Origin: Halobacteriovorax marinus SJ
Lineage (GTDB): Bacteria > Bdellovibrionota > Bacteriovoracia > Bacteriovoracales > Bacteriovoracaceae
DNA: 64,000 bases
Direction: 5' to 3'
Assembly (NCBI RefSeq): GCF_000210915.2
Contig: NC_016620.1
Location: forward strand, 806,001-870,000
Positions within the stretch are counted from its first letter, which is position 1. Every line of letters starts with the position of its first letter. Position numbers and translations under genes: made by a program. This document shows, piece after piece, positions 41,421-50,804 of the stretch. The notes under the pieces are model-generated. The model searched no databases, was not told the DNA's origin, and was given only the letters and a program-made list of their open reading frames with translations.

Positions 41421-43091
41421 TTAACCTAATGGAATTGATCTATTAGTGGCCTGAAAGGCCGCAAGTGTTCCTACGGCGTAACTAGTCTCAAAGCAAGGAT
41501 TGGCCCAGTTATCTTGATTCGCAAAGAAGATCTTATTATTTATTGGTTGGTGCGCTCGTTCAAGTAGACCTGAGGCTATATCTCCATGGCCTGCTACTGC
41601 AACGGCATGTCCGTAACGAGTGAGTCTGATTCCTTCAACATCATTCCAACTCTTATTTGATTTCTTTAGGAATGGATCGAGCGCTTTTTGAATTCTCTTT
41701 GTGTACTTCTCAAGGAGAATTGGACTGAAGAGAAATTGCTGGGCCATAGCGTAGGGAAGCGGAAGGTAGAGAGTGACGGCACTTCTCTGTGCTTGTTCTT
41801 TATTTGCCCAGTGAGCATAAGTTATATCACTAAAGACTCTCTTTTTAGAATCTTCATACTCACTTTTAGGAACATCACCTATGAGTGAGTAAATATCGTA
41901 GTGCTTAGCTTCGAGTTTATTCTTGAATAAAACATTGGCCACTAAGTAAGCGTGATAAACCATATCATCCATTGCAGAATGTTGTTTCTTATCTAGTCCT
42001 TCAATAATATGTTTTGCCACTAACTTTGGCGCAGTCACAATACATTTCTTAGCGTGAACTGCTTTTAGTTTTTGGTTTTGATCGTGATAACAAATATAGA
42101 CGCCATTCTTATCTTCTCTAATATCAGCAACAAATGAGTTTGAACTAACAGTGAAGTTTGAGTTCTTCATTTTCTCTAGTGTTTTTACAGCGATCATTCC
42201 ATTTCCACCTGGAAGAGCTTGTATGCCAGCTAGGTCGGCCGTAAAGAAATTTAAAAATTGTGCAGCAGAGATTTCATCGTATCCTGTACTAAAAGAAGAC
42301 CAGCAGTATTGGTGAAAGTATTCTTCAATATGAGGGTGAATAGTGCCAAACTCTGCGCGTACCCATTCACTTAGTCTTAGGTTATCAAGTTTATCAAGGG
42401 CCTTTCTATCGATATCCATACCGGGAATAAGAGGAAGCTCTGGGTATGAGTGTTGATAGATTTCTTTTAGCCTCTTGTAGACTCTTGCAAACTCATCAGC
42501 ATTTTTCTTATCTGTTGCACCCATCCAAAATGAATCTACAAATTCACCTTTATAAAGAATAGGGTGCTTTCCTTGAGGAACTTTTTTAAACTTTTGATGA
42601 ACTCCAATATCTTTAAAGTAGCTCTCAATGAGTCCACCTTCTTCGGGAACTGTGACATAAGCAGAACCTAGAGACATATAGGTGTCTCTATACTTTTCAA
42701 CTCTAGCGTTTCCACCTAGACGAGGATTTCCTTCGAGCATAAGAACTTTCTTATCTTGAAGGTGGTAGGCACTAGCTAATCCTGAAAGTCCTCCACCAAC
42801 TATAACAACATCGTAAGTTTCAGTGGCCTTTGGTAAACCACCTTTCTTCTTTATAAAGCCCGGTTTATTCCAAAAAACTTCGTGGGCCTCGTCGGGAGTA
42901 TCGCCACTAATTTCGCTAGTTCCCTTGAAGGCACTTAGTTCAATTAGCGGAGAGTATGAAGAAGAAATACTTTTATTTTTAAGAATCTTTGAAGCGCCAG
43001 AGAGTGCGTCCACACCAAAACTCAGATTAGAAAAAATCCCAGAGCTAGATAAGAGTGCAGATTTAATTAGAAAGTCCCGTCTGGAGTTCAT
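41421..43091 (-). CDS. Tat-exported FAD-dependent amine-oxidase-like flavoprotein
   Basis: 556 aa with a Tat signal (NSRRDFLIKSALLSSSG). The FAD-binding dinucleotide fold is DVVIVGGGLSGLASAY with GNPRLGGNARVEKY following, and the C-terminal FAD loop is FFANQDNWANPCFETSYAVG. It belongs to the flavin amine oxidoreductase superfamily. It faces a divergent speE, with a GTTTGA-type palindrome between, and heads an operon with a SemiSWEET-like protein. A periplasmic polyamine or amine oxidation role is an inference from this context. Confidence 0.8.
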   Translation of the reverse strand: MNSRRDFLIKSALLSSSGIFSNLSFGVDALSGASKILKNKSISSSYSPLIELSAFKGTSEISGDTPDEAHEVFWNKPGFIKKKGGLPKATETYDVVIVGGGLSGLASAYHLQDKKVLMLEGNPRLGGNARVEKYRDTYMSLGSAYVTVPEEGGLIESYFKDIGVHQKFKKVPQGKHPILYKGEFVDSFWMGATDKKNADEFARVYKRLKEIYQHSYPELPLIPGMDIDRKALDKLDNLRLSEWVRAEFGTIHPHIEEYFHQYCWSSFSTGYDEISAAQFLNFFTADLAGIQALPGGNGMIAVKTLEKMKNSNFTVSSNSFVADIREDKNGVYICYHDQNQKLKAVHAKKCIVTAPKLVAKHIIEGLDKKQHSAMDDMVYHAYLVANVLFKNKLEAKHYDIYSLIGDVPKSEYEDSKKRVFSDITYAHWANKEQAQRSAVTLYLPLPYAMAQQFLFSPILLEKYTKRIQKALDPFLKKSNKSWNDVEGIRLTRYGHAVAVAGHGDIASGLLERAHQPINNKIFFANQDNWANPCFETSYAVGTLAAFQATNRSIPLG

Positions 43092-43113
43092 TATGATTCC
43101 CTGTTATTGAATG

Positions 43114-43129
43114 GTTTGACTTGGCAAAC
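43114..43129. promoter_or_regulatory. GTTTGA-N4-TCAAAC-type palindrome, speE/flavoprotein promoter
   Basis: GTTTGA (43114-43119), CTTG, GCAAAC (43124-43129): one mismatch from the shared motif, with the same CTTG centre as the heme-operon site. It lies between divergent starts at 43091 and 43175. Confidence 0.6.
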
Positions 43130-43174
43130 ATTTATATAGTACACAATACATTTATTATCAATAAAAAGGCTTCT

Positions 43175-44056
43175 ATGAATTCTTCCAATAAGTCCCAATG
43201 GTTAACTGAGCAGAGCTTAGAAAATACAGTATCTCAATCATTTAAGGTAGTTGAGACTCTCTATGAGGGAAAATCTCCCTATCAAGATATTAAGGTTGTT
43301 TTGACAGAGCCCCTAGGAAAAGTCCTGCTCTTGGATGATATGTGCATGATTAGTGATAAAGATGAGTTTATTTATCATGAAGTAATGGCGCATATTCCAC
43401 TTCTATGTCAGGAGCAGACAAAGAGGGTTCTCGTTATTGGAGCTGGTGATGGAGGAGTGATTAGAGAGCTCGTTCGCTATAAGTGTATTGAAGAGATAAC
43501 TTTAGTTGAGATTGATGAAATGGTAACTACGACTAGTAGGGAGTTCTTCCCGAATGTGGCCAAGGGGCTCGATGATCCGAGAGTAAAAATCATCTTTGAA
43601 GACGCACTAAAGTTTATCGATAGAGAAGTCTTAATTCCAAATAATAAATATGACCTTATCATTTCTGATTCTACTGATCCGGTAGGCTTAGCGGAAAACC
43701 TATACAAGAGCGACTTCTATCAAAAGGTTAATTCCCTTTTAACTGATGAGGGAATCTTTATGTGCCAAACCGAATCTCCATTCTATGATGAATACGATAT
43801 TAGAAGTATCTATCAAAACTTAGAAAGTGAATTCAAAATTGTTCAGCCCATTTGCGCTCCTATTCTCATTTATCCTGGAGTTTATTGGACATTTGCATAT
43901 TGCTCTAAGAAGTGGCTGGGAACAGATATGAAAGAGAACAAAGTTGAGGACTATAAAAACTTTTCAGAGGATTTAATGTGGCACAACCTCAATTGGCATA
44001 GTAGCGCTTTTAATCTTCCTAACTTTGTTCTAAAAAAGCTTAAAGGTTCTTTTTAA
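43175..44056 (+). CDS. speE: Spermidine synthase (polyamine aminopropyltransferase)
   Basis: 293 aa from ATG 43175 (AAAAAGG upstream); an in-frame ATG at 43121 runs through the palindrome and was rejected. SpeE signatures: VLLLDDMCMISDKDEFIYHE, LVIGAGDGGVIRELVRY (SAM/decarboxy-SAM site), ITLVEIDEMVT, SDSTDPVGLAENLY and the catalytic Asp in that loop. It transfers an aminopropyl group from decarboxylated SAM to putrescine. The 3' end overlaps the convergent glutathione peroxidase gene by 17 bases. Confidence 0.95.
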   Translation: MNSSNKSQWLTEQSLENTVSQSFKVVETLYEGKSPYQDIKVVLTEPLGKVLLLDDMCMISDKDEFIYHEVMAHIPLLCQEQTKRVLVIGAGDGGVIRELVRYKCIEEITLVEIDEMVTTTSREFFPNVAKGLDDPRVKIIFEDALKFIDREVLIPNNKYDLIISDSTDPVGLAENLYKSDFYQKVNSLLTDEGIFMCQTESPFYDEYDIRSIYQNLESEFKIVQPICAPILIYPGVYWTFAYCSKKWLGTDMKENKVEDYKNFSEDLMWHNLNWHSSAFNLPNFVLKKLKGSF

Positions 44057-44570
44057 TTTCTTCTTCTAGTTCTGAGTTAAGGGGAAGAGTTTTTGAGTCG
44101 AATCTCTTAATGAATTTTCCCGATTTATCAAAGAGAAACTTTTCAAAATTCCACTTAATATCACCTTGCTTTGATTCACTTATCATATACTCAATAAGAG
44201 GATGCTTTTCTTTACCAAGAACTTTGACCTTTGTTGAAATAGGAAAACTTGCTCCATACTTTACTCGGCACATTTCAACTACTTCTTGGTTGGATTCAGG
44301 AGTTTGTCCACCAAAGTCATTGGAAGGGATGCCAATGATGACTAGTCCCTTACTTGAGTACTTCTTATAGAGTTTTTCAATATCATCTAGTTGACCTGTG
44401 TAACCACATCTCGTCGCTATATTTATAATTAAGAGAGGGCCATCTTTGTATTTCTCTAAGTTAATTTCGCTCTTTCTAGGGGCCTTTAATTTAAAGGCGT
44501 GAAGTTCGCTAGATTTAGCGAGAGTCGAAGTGATAGTAAAAAAGGCAATTATTAGCGTAAGAAGTTTCAT
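44040..44570 (-). CDS. Secreted glutathione-peroxidase-family protein
   Basis: 176 aa with a Sec signal peptide (TLIIAFFTITSTLA). The family motifs are NIATRCGYTGQ with the peroxidatic Cys, IPSNDFGGQTPESNQE, and IKWNFEKFLFDKSG with the catalytic Trp and Asn. It should reduce peroxides in the periplasm with a thiol donor, perhaps thioredoxin-type, as bacterial members use thioredoxin. It overlaps the speE 3' end. Confidence 0.93.
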   Translation of the reverse strand: MKLLTLIIAFFTITSTLAKSSELHAFKLKAPRKSEINLEKYKDGPLLIINIATRCGYTGQLDDIEKLYKKYSSKGLVIIGIPSNDFGGQTPESNQEVVEMCRVKYGASFPISTKVKVLGKEKHPLIEYMISESKQGDIKWNFEKFLFDKSGKFIKRFDSKTLPLNSELEEEIKKNL

Positions 44571-44685
44571 AAGTCGTTCCCAATTATAAGCATTAAAGCC
44601 TCGTAATTTCAGAAGTTTAGTTGATATTACAAGATTAAATAAATTAAAGCTATATCATTATATGAAAATCTTTTAAAATTGAGGA

Positions 44686-45888
44686 ATGAAATATCCAAAA
44701 TTTGTAAACGATGAAACCTTTTATTCTCTTCACGATGGTTTAAAAGAAATAGATCTTTTAAAGCAATTTGCTTCTAATCTAAAAACTATCCATAACTTAA
44801 CAACAAAGCACTTTCAGGACTTTGATACTCTTATTAAGGAGTATCTTATCGCTGGGTCTAGAATCTTTAATTTAGAGTTTGGAATTGTTTCAAATATCAA
44901 TGGAGAAGAGTACATCGTTTGCGATGCCGTCTCTCCAGAGAACGTACTTGAACCGGGAGCGATTTTTGAATTAGAGGGGACGTATTGCCGTGAAGTAATC
45001 TACACGAAAAGAGTCATTGGTTTTCCTCATGTTGGATCTATCGAGGAGATGAAGGGGCATCCTGTTTATATAAATATGAAACTTGAGTCCTATATTTCAG
45101 CTCCTATTTTTAAGGGAAGTGAAATTTTTGGAACACTTAATTTTTCATCTACAAGCATTAGAAGAAATGGTTTTTCAGAATATGAAAGAGAGCTGATTTC
45201 TATGATGGCCAACGCAATTGGATCTTTCTTACTACTTAAAGATAGAGAAGAGAAGCTTGCAAGTGCAAACACAAGAATAAAGAAGCTTACAGGTTTTGTC
45301 GCCCATGACCTAAGAACTCCTCTGGGAAATATAATGGGGCTTGCCGCTCTCATTCCAGACTTGAATAAGAGCGAGGCAGGGGAGATGAGTAAAGAAATTA
45401 TTAAAATTTCTAGTGAATCCATGGAGATGGTTCAAACAATTTTAGAATCCGCAATTCTTGGGGAGGGAAGTCTTCAGCTTGAGAAAGGGCTAGGTCTTCT
45501 TGGAGAAGAGTTTAAAAAATCGCTTAATCACCATTCCACAGCGATAGAAGTGGCAAAAATAAATTTTGATATTCAAGATGATCGTACCCAAGTCTCCTTT
45601 GATGAAAAGAGAATGTCTCAGGTCTTTAATAATCTTGTCGGTAATTGCTGTAAATATACAAAGAGTGGCACAACTGTAGAGGTTGATATTTCTAAGCAAG
45701 GTGAATTTGTCTTTTTTAAGATGAGCAGTATAATCAATAACGAAAATAAACAAGGTGATGAGAATTTCTTAATGCGAAGCTATGGGCTTGGAAATGAAAT
45801 CATCGATCAGGTTTTGAAGCTTCACTCTAGTCAGTTACAAATTGAAAATGATGGAGAGAGATATATTGCTTCATTTCTAATAAAATAG
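44686..45888 (+). CDS. GAF-domain sensor histidine kinase
   Basis: 400 aa, cytoplasmic. A GAF domain (about residues 20-180) includes YCREVIYTKRVIGFPHVG. The H-box is FVAHDLRTPLGNIMG and the N-box VFNNLVGNCCKYTKSG. The G2 region is SYGLGNEIID, but the usual DxGxG (G1) motif is not seen between them, so ATP binding may use a reduced version. No response regulator gene is adjacent. It is followed 6 bases later by the AsmA-like gene, which may be part of the same envelope-sensing unit. Confidence 0.82.
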   Translation: MKYPKFVNDETFYSLHDGLKEIDLLKQFASNLKTIHNLTTKHFQDFDTLIKEYLIAGSRIFNLEFGIVSNINGEEYIVCDAVSPENVLEPGAIFELEGTYCREVIYTKRVIGFPHVGSIEEMKGHPVYINMKLESYISAPIFKGSEIFGTLNFSSTSIRRNGFSEYERELISMMANAIGSFLLLKDREEKLASANTRIKKLTGFVAHDLRTPLGNIMGLAALIPDLNKSEAGEMSKEIIKISSESMEMVQTILESAILGEGSLQLEKGLGLLGEEFKKSLNHHSTAIEVAKINFDIQDDRTQVSFDEKRMSQVFNNLVGNCCKYTKSGTTVEVDISKQGEFVFFKMSSIINNENKQGDENFLMRSYGLGNEIIDQVLKLHSSQLQIENDGERYIASFLIK

Positions 45889-45894
45889 GTTCTC

Positions 45895-47184
45895 ATGTTA
45901 AAGAAGATATTCATAATTCTAAGTTCTGTTGTAATAATTTTACTTCTTACTCTTCTCTTTACTCCTTTTCATCTCTTTCAGAATACCCTCATTGATATTG
46001 TTAATAAGAAAGAGTTAGGTGTAGAACTAAGAGCGAGCAAGCCGATTTCTTATCGTCTTCTTAGCGCTAATGAATTACTGGTTGAAGATCTACAGTTAAA
46101 AGTAGATGGATTTGAAATCGATATTGAGAAAATTGATCTTGAAATTGATCCCAATTCAATCTTTGAGGATCATTTAAAATTTAGAAAATTTGATTTAATT
46201 GTAAAAAGTCTAAAAGAGGTTGAGTCTCAGAAAGAAGGGAAGAAGAAAGAGCTCAAGAAGAGTGATCAAACTCAAAAAGTGAAAGATGAGAAAAACTCAC
46301 AGGGGCGATGGCAGAAAGTAACTCTTTCTAATGCTGGAATCTCAGTTCATGAAATTCTATTAAAAAAGTACAAGCTAAATGAAATAAGTATTTCCTCTAA
46401 AGAAGTTGAGGTTTCACTCAAAGATCTTCTTGTCAGCGGTGAATTAAGTGTGAGCGCTCTAACTAAGAGTATTGTAGGAGAAGTCAATCTTACTAAAAAG
46501 ACTAATCAATCTGTTAAGGCAACTTTAGATGTAAAGAAATTAGAGGAAGTTCTTAAAATTTTCAAACTAGAGAATGTTAATATTTATGGAGACCTAAGAG
46601 TTGATTTCACTTCATCTATTAATAAGAGTAACGCTTTTCTAAAGAACCCAATGAGCTTAGCTGTAAATGGTAAGAAGCTTAAGTGGATTGGAAAAGACTT
46701 AGATAAGATTTTAGAAGCCTATATCGACAGTAAGAAGGTTGGGATTCTAGACGCCGCAGGCTTTCTAACTCTTGGGCCAATTGGTATTCTTGTGGCAAAA
46801 GGAGCTGATCTTGGCAATACAGGAATACGAGGGATTGTAAAAGGCGAGACTCATATTCGCGAAGTACATGTAGCAGTAAATCTTAAAGATGAGGTTGCAA
46901 AGCTTGAAGATGTCGCTCTCGCAACAAAGGAGCATAAAGTCGCCGTTCAGGGAAGTATCGACCTTTCTAAGAAAGTATTTAAAAATTTCTCTATAGCCTC
47001 AGTTGACGAGAAGGGTTGTAGTATTTTTGTTCAAAAAATAAGTGGGAGTTTATCTGATCCAGAGATAGGGGCCGTAGGCTCTTTTATGAACGAGGTCTTC
47101 TCTCCGGTAACAGATATATTTAATAAAGGACTATCCCTAGTTACAGATAATTGTGACGGTTACTACAAGGGAATTGTTAAATAA
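45895..47184 (+). CDS. AsmA-like inner-membrane-anchored protein
   Basis: 429 aa with an N-terminal transmembrane anchor (IIFLSSVVIILLLTLLF type, residues about 5-25) and a large beta-rich periplasmic part typical of the AsmA family (LSANELLVEDLQLKVDGFEI, IDLEIDPNSIF). A Lys/Glu/Gln-rich stretch around residues 105-140 is a likely flexible linker. AsmA-family proteins help outer-membrane lipid homeostasis or transport. It follows the histidine kinase by 6 bases and converges on the HAD gene. Confidence 0.7.
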   Translation: MLKKIFIILSSVVIILLLTLLFTPFHLFQNTLIDIVNKKELGVELRASKPISYRLLSANELLVEDLQLKVDGFEIDIEKIDLEIDPNSIFEDHLKFRKFDLIVKSLKEVESQKEGKKKELKKSDQTQKVKDEKNSQGRWQKVTLSNAGISVHEILLKKYKLNEISISSKEVEVSLKDLLVSGELSVSALTKSIVGEVNLTKKTNQSVKATLDVKKLEEVLKIFKLENVNIYGDLRVDFTSSINKSNAFLKNPMSLAVNGKKLKWIGKDLDKILEAYIDSKKVGILDAAGFLTLGPIGILVAKGADLGNTGIRGIVKGETHIREVHVAVNLKDEVAKLEDVALATKEHKVAVQGSIDLSKKVFKNFSIASVDEKGCSIFVQKISGSLSDPEIGAVGSFMNEVFSPVTDIFNKGLSLVTDNCDGYYKGIVK

Positions 47185-47884
47185 GCTTCTCAAGCAGGGG
47201 TTTCAATTCTGTCAGTTTTCTTATCTCATAAGTTTGTACTGAGTCTGACTTTGTTTCACCTTTTAAATTTATCCAACAAGAGTCGACTCCATAGTTATGG
47301 GCCCCTACGATATCTGCATCGTAGCGATCTCCAATAATAAGAGTCTCTTCTTTGATAATTCCTTTTGCTAACTTCTCACTGTACTCAAAGAAACGAATAT
47401 CTGGTTTTGAAAATCCACAGTCATCAGATATTGCGATGAAATCAAAATAGGGAAGAAGATTTGAAACTTCTAATCTCTTTCTTTGAATAATTCCAATACC
47501 ATTAGTAATAAGTCCAAGGCGCCCTTTTGACTTTAACCACTCACAGAGATCAATTGCTCCATCCATTAGCTCTACATTCTTAGGAAGAGCGTCTAGGTAG
47601 TAGTCGCTAGCAGTTTGTGGGTCTAGCTTCAGACTAAAATTTTCGAAGAGGAGCTTAAACCTCTCAACTTTCAAAAAATCTTTTGTAACTTTTCCGTACT
47701 CTAATTCTCTCCACAGTCCTTCATTTACTTTCTGATAGTAGCTAAAGAGTTCATCAAGTGGTGTCTTCACATCTAGTCTTTGAATGACATCTTTAAAGGC
47801 CAATCTTTCGGACTCTCTAAAATTTAATAAGGTATCGTCTAGATCAAAGAGAAATGTCTTATATTGTTTCGTTGTATTTTCCAT
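47177..47884 (-). CDS. HAD-family 5'-nucleotidase (YjjG-like)
   Basis: 235 aa. HAD motif I is FLFDLDDTLLNF, motif II is LITNGIG, motif III/IV is KPDIRFF with GDRYDADIVGAHNYGVDSCW. The cap domain is helical. YjjG/YfnB-type enzymes dephosphorylate pyrimidine nucleotides, including non-canonical ones, so it may remove toxic nucleotides derived from prey. The 3' end overlaps the AsmA-like gene by 8 bases. Confidence 0.9.
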   Translation of the reverse strand: MENTTKQYKTFLFDLDDTLLNFRESERLAFKDVIQRLDVKTPLDELFSYYQKVNEGLWRELEYGKVTKDFLKVERFKLLFENFSLKLDPQTASDYYLDALPKNVELMDGAIDLCEWLKSKGRLGLITNGIGIIQRKRLEVSNLLPYFDFIAISDDCGFSKPDIRFFEYSEKLAKGIIKEETLIIGDRYDADIVGAHNYGVDSCWINLKGETKSDSVQTYEIRKLTELKPLLEKLI

Positions 47885-47973
47885 AGCTAGATTATAATGG
47901 AGGCCCTTATAATTGAGAAATACTTTTTATATTTGTCTACGTCATATATAGTAGGGAAATAAGTGAGGAAGAA

Positions 47974-48774
47974 ATGAAAGAGAAATATGATAAGCATGCT
48001 TACTATCTTGCTGCAGTTCAGGACCCAATTTCTGATGTGGAAAGAATTTCTAAAATATATAGAGAAATCTTTAAAAAGGATGCACTCTCTCTTAGAGAGG
48101 ACTTTAGCGGAACATATGCTCTTAGTTGTTGCTGGGTTCAATCATCGAAAAATAGATCGGCTCTAGCAATAGACTTAGATCCTGAGGCAATTGCCTATGG
48201 AGATAATAGGTATAGAGCGAATCTTTCGGATGATGAGCAAAGTAGAGTAGAGTCCAGTGTCTCTAATTCTCTTCAGACAACCTCACCAAAAGATATTATT
48301 GCAACTTTTAATTTCTCATATTGTCTGCTGACTTCTAGAGCACTCCTGCTTGAGTACTTTAAGCACGCTTACTCTTCTTTAAATGAAGAGGGAATGCTTA
48401 TTTTAGATATCTTTGGCGGAAGTGATAGTGAAATTCCTGAAATTCAAGAGAGAGAAGTTGATGATCACGATCATCTTGAGAGTTTTCTCTTTGAATTTGA
48501 AAGAAAGGACTTTAACCCCATTTCACGTATCGCCAATTACGGAATCCATTTTAAATTCAATAATGGTGACGAGTATCTTGATGCCTTTACCTATTGTTTT
48601 AGAATGTGGAGCATTCCTGAAATTAGAGATCTTCTCGCCGAAGCAGGGTTCAGCTCATCAAAGGTTTACTGGGAAGACTTTGATGAAGAAGGACTTGGAA
48701 ATGGAGAGTTCTATCAAACTGAAAGTGAAGAAAATAGCGTAAATTGGAGCGCCTATATTGTAGGTATTAAGTAG
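47974..48774 (+). CDS. SAM-dependent methyltransferase
   Basis: 266 aa, class I Rossmann fold. The N-terminal segment YLAAVQDPISDVERISKIY then LREDFSGTYALSCCW carries the SAM-binding motif (DFxGT in place of DxGxG), with AIDLDPEAIAYG as the second motif. C-terminal elements FRMWSIPEIRDLLAEAGF are typical. RBS AGGAAG before ATG 47974. The substrate is not evident. Confidence 0.85.
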   Translation: MKEKYDKHAYYLAAVQDPISDVERISKIYREIFKKDALSLREDFSGTYALSCCWVQSSKNRSALAIDLDPEAIAYGDNRYRANLSDDEQSRVESSVSNSLQTTSPKDIIATFNFSYCLLTSRALLLEYFKHAYSSLNEEGMLILDIFGGSDSEIPEIQEREVDDHDHLESFLFEFERKDFNPISRIANYGIHFKFNNGDEYLDAFTYCFRMWSIPEIRDLLAEAGFSSSKVYWEDFDEEGLGNGEFYQTESEENSVNWSAYIVGIK

Positions 48775-48777
48775 CAG

Positions 48778-49005
48778 TTACTTTCTAATGCGATCGAAGT
48801 ATTTAAGAATATCGATACCTAGGTACCTAAGTCCTGCAAAAATTAAGTAGACTGCTGCTCCTTCATCTAAATTACCAATGATAGGAAGAGTGTCTGGGAG
48901 TAGTTCGAAGAGTCCCATGGTAGGATTTAAAAGGTATATGAATCCAAACACGACTCCAATAAGAGCTATGACTTTCTTAAAAAATGGCTTCTTTTCTTCT
49001 TCCAT
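48778..49005 (-). CDS. Small YkvA/DUF1232-like membrane protein
   Basis: 75 aa with two hydrophobic segments (IALIGVVFGFIYLLNP and EGAAVYLIFAGLRYL). The central NPTMGLFELLPDTLPIIGNLDE resembles the DPLDLIPDFIPGLGxLDD motif of DUF1232 proteins. Function unknown. Confidence 0.7.
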   Translation of the reverse strand: MEEEKKPFFKKVIALIGVVFGFIYLLNPTMGLFELLPDTLPIIGNLDEGAAVYLIFAGLRYLGIDILKYFDRIRK

Positions 49006-49111
49006 AGTCCTAGTTTATCACATTTTTTTAGATAATATTTCCAGTAGGTTAGGGAATCCTTGATTGTAATTTGGCATTACTCGGGCTATGGTCTGCGCCA
49101 CGAGTATATTT

Positions 49112-50146
49112 ATGAAGAGATCATTCTATAATTTAAATTATGACGAGCTAGTGACTTCACTCCAAGAGGAGGGACTGGGGACTAGTGCGGCATCTTTACT
49201 TTATAATTGGCACTATAAGAAAAAGCAGAGTTCTCCCTGCACTCATAATATTTCCAAGGCGACTCAAAAATTCTTAAGTGACAATTTTGACTTCTCTCTT
49301 CCAGAGATTGATGAAGTCCATATCTCTGATGATAGAACTGTTAAATTTCTCTTCAAATTACATGACTCTTCAAAAGTAGAATCTGTTTTGATTCCTTTTC
49401 ACAATAAGTACTCTATTTGTCTTTCTTCACAAGTTGGATGTGCAATGAAGTGCTCATTCTGTTTTACCGGTACGCAAGGACTTAAAAGAAATCTCGAAAC
49501 GAGTGAGATTCTAGGACAATTTCTTGCTGCGTGGAGATGGTTGGCCGAAAATAGACCAGGTGAGGAGAGAATTTTAAATATTGTTTTTATGGGACAAGGT
49601 GAACCTCTTCACAATTTTGATGCTGTTAAAAGGGCCTGCGAGATTTTCTTATCAAAGAATGGAGCATCTATTGGAACTCAAAAAATTACAATCTCTACTT
49701 CGGGGTACTTACCTGGCCTAAAGAGATGGGAAGAAGAGATTCCAGGAGTTAATCTGGCCCTTTCTCTACATTCTCCCTTTGAAGAAAAGAGAAATGAGCT
49801 TATTCCTGTAAATAAAAAGTATTCCCTCCCAGAAGTTCTGAAACATATAGACTCTATTACTCTTCAAAAGAAGCAGTTTATTACCTATGAATATCTATTG
49901 ATTAAAGATTTCAATGATTCAGTAGAAGATGCAAGGGCCGTAGGGGAGTTACTTAAGGGAAAAGAAGCCTATATCAATATAATTCCTTTTAATCCCTTCC
50001 CTGGTTCTAAGTACAAGAGACCTTCTGATAATGAAGTCTTAAGTTTCAAGTCTATTATTGATGAATACAAAATCCCTACATTAGTTCGCATAACTAAAGG
50101 TGATGATGTCTTGGCCGCTTGTGGGCAGCTCAATACCAAGAGTTAG
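49112..50146 (+). CDS. rlmN: 23S rRNA/tRNA methyltransferase RlmN
   Basis: 344 aa from ATG 49112 (an ATG at 49088 in frame adds 8 residues without an RBS). Radical-SAM motif CAMKCSFCFTGTQG (CxxxCxxC), FMGQGEPLHNFD, TISTSGYLPGL, LALSLHSPFEEKRNELIPVN and the catalytic Cys near the C-terminus (LAACGQL). It methylates A2503 of 23S rRNA and A37 of some tRNAs at C2. Length and order are standard for RlmN. Confidence 0.96.
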   Translation: MKRSFYNLNYDELVTSLQEEGLGTSAASLLYNWHYKKKQSSPCTHNISKATQKFLSDNFDFSLPEIDEVHISDDRTVKFLFKLHDSSKVESVLIPFHNKYSICLSSQVGCAMKCSFCFTGTQGLKRNLETSEILGQFLAAWRWLAENRPGEERILNIVFMGQGEPLHNFDAVKRACEIFLSKNGASIGTQKITISTSGYLPGLKRWEEEIPGVNLALSLHSPFEEKRNELIPVNKKYSLPEVLKHIDSITLQKKQFITYEYLLIKDFNDSVEDARAVGELLKGKEAYINIIPFNPFPGSKYKRPSDNEVLSFKSIIDEYKIPTLVRITKGDDVLAACGQLNTKS

Positions 50147-50172
50147 AAAATATACTTAAAATTGACACAATC

Positions 50173-50188
50173 TTGACCAAGTGGTCAA
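50173..50188. promoter_or_regulatory. TetR-type operator upstream of the 50209 repressor
   Basis: TTGACCA-AG-TGGTCAA is a perfect 7-bp inverted repeat. It overlaps the likely -35 region; a -10-like TATGAT lies at 50198-50203. The same element recurs at 50805-50820. Confidence 0.72.
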
Positions 50189-50208
50189 AAACTCTGCTAT
50201 GATTACTT

Positions 50209-50787
50209 ATGGCAAGAGCAAGTGATTTTGACAGAGATGAAGTAATTTTAAAGGCAATGGAAGTCTTTTGGGAAAAAGGTTTTCATGGGACAAGTATGTC
50301 CGACCTTATGGAGGCTACAGACCTACATAAAGGATCTCTTTATAATGCTTTTGAGTCAAAAGAAAACCTCTTCTTACTTGCTTTAGAGAAGTATGGTGAT
50401 GTTTCTAAGAGTAACTTCTATAAAGATGAATGCCCTATGCTCTATCTTAAGAAGTTCTTCCAAAGACTGGTAAAGCAGGGAAGCACAGATAAGAATTACA
50501 AGGGATGTCTTGTGATGAATACTTGTTTAGAGTTTGGTCAAGATAAGTCAAAGGCACAAAAGCTCTCTAAAGTTCTCTATGAGAGAGTAGGAGATAACTT
50601 TCTCCGTACTTTAACTATAGCTCAAGAAAGAGAGAAGTTGGAAAAGAAGGCCAACTTAAATGATCTAAGAGAAAGACTCCTCGTAGCAGCTTTTTCAATT
50701 AGAGAAATTTCAAAGTTTCAAAAAGATAAAGTGATTTTAAAAAATATCGCAAATAATGCACTAGAGCCTCTGGGGATAAGAGTGTAG
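50209..50787 (+). CDS. TetR-family repressor of a redox operon
   Basis: 192 aa. HTH: TSMSDLMEATDLHKGSLYNAF with SKENLFLLALEKYG following, the type found in Cys-sensing or AcuR/NemR-like TetR proteins. Cys residues in the regulatory domain are close to each other (KGCLVMNTCLEFG). The ATG is only 5 bases after the putative -10 and has no RBS, so the mRNA may be leaderless. Copies of the same palindrome lie before this gene and before ccdA, so it likely represses both itself and the ccdA-thioredoxin operon. Confidence 0.9.
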   Translation: MARASDFDRDEVILKAMEVFWEKGFHGTSMSDLMEATDLHKGSLYNAFESKENLFLLALEKYGDVSKSNFYKDECPMLYLKKFFQRLVKQGSTDKNYKGCLVMNTCLEFGQDKSKAQKLSKVLYERVGDNFLRTLTIAQEREKLEKKANLNDLRERLLVAAFSIREISKFQKDKVILKNIANNALEPLGIRV

Positions 50788-50804
50788 ATTTTTTTATTTT
50801 ATAT

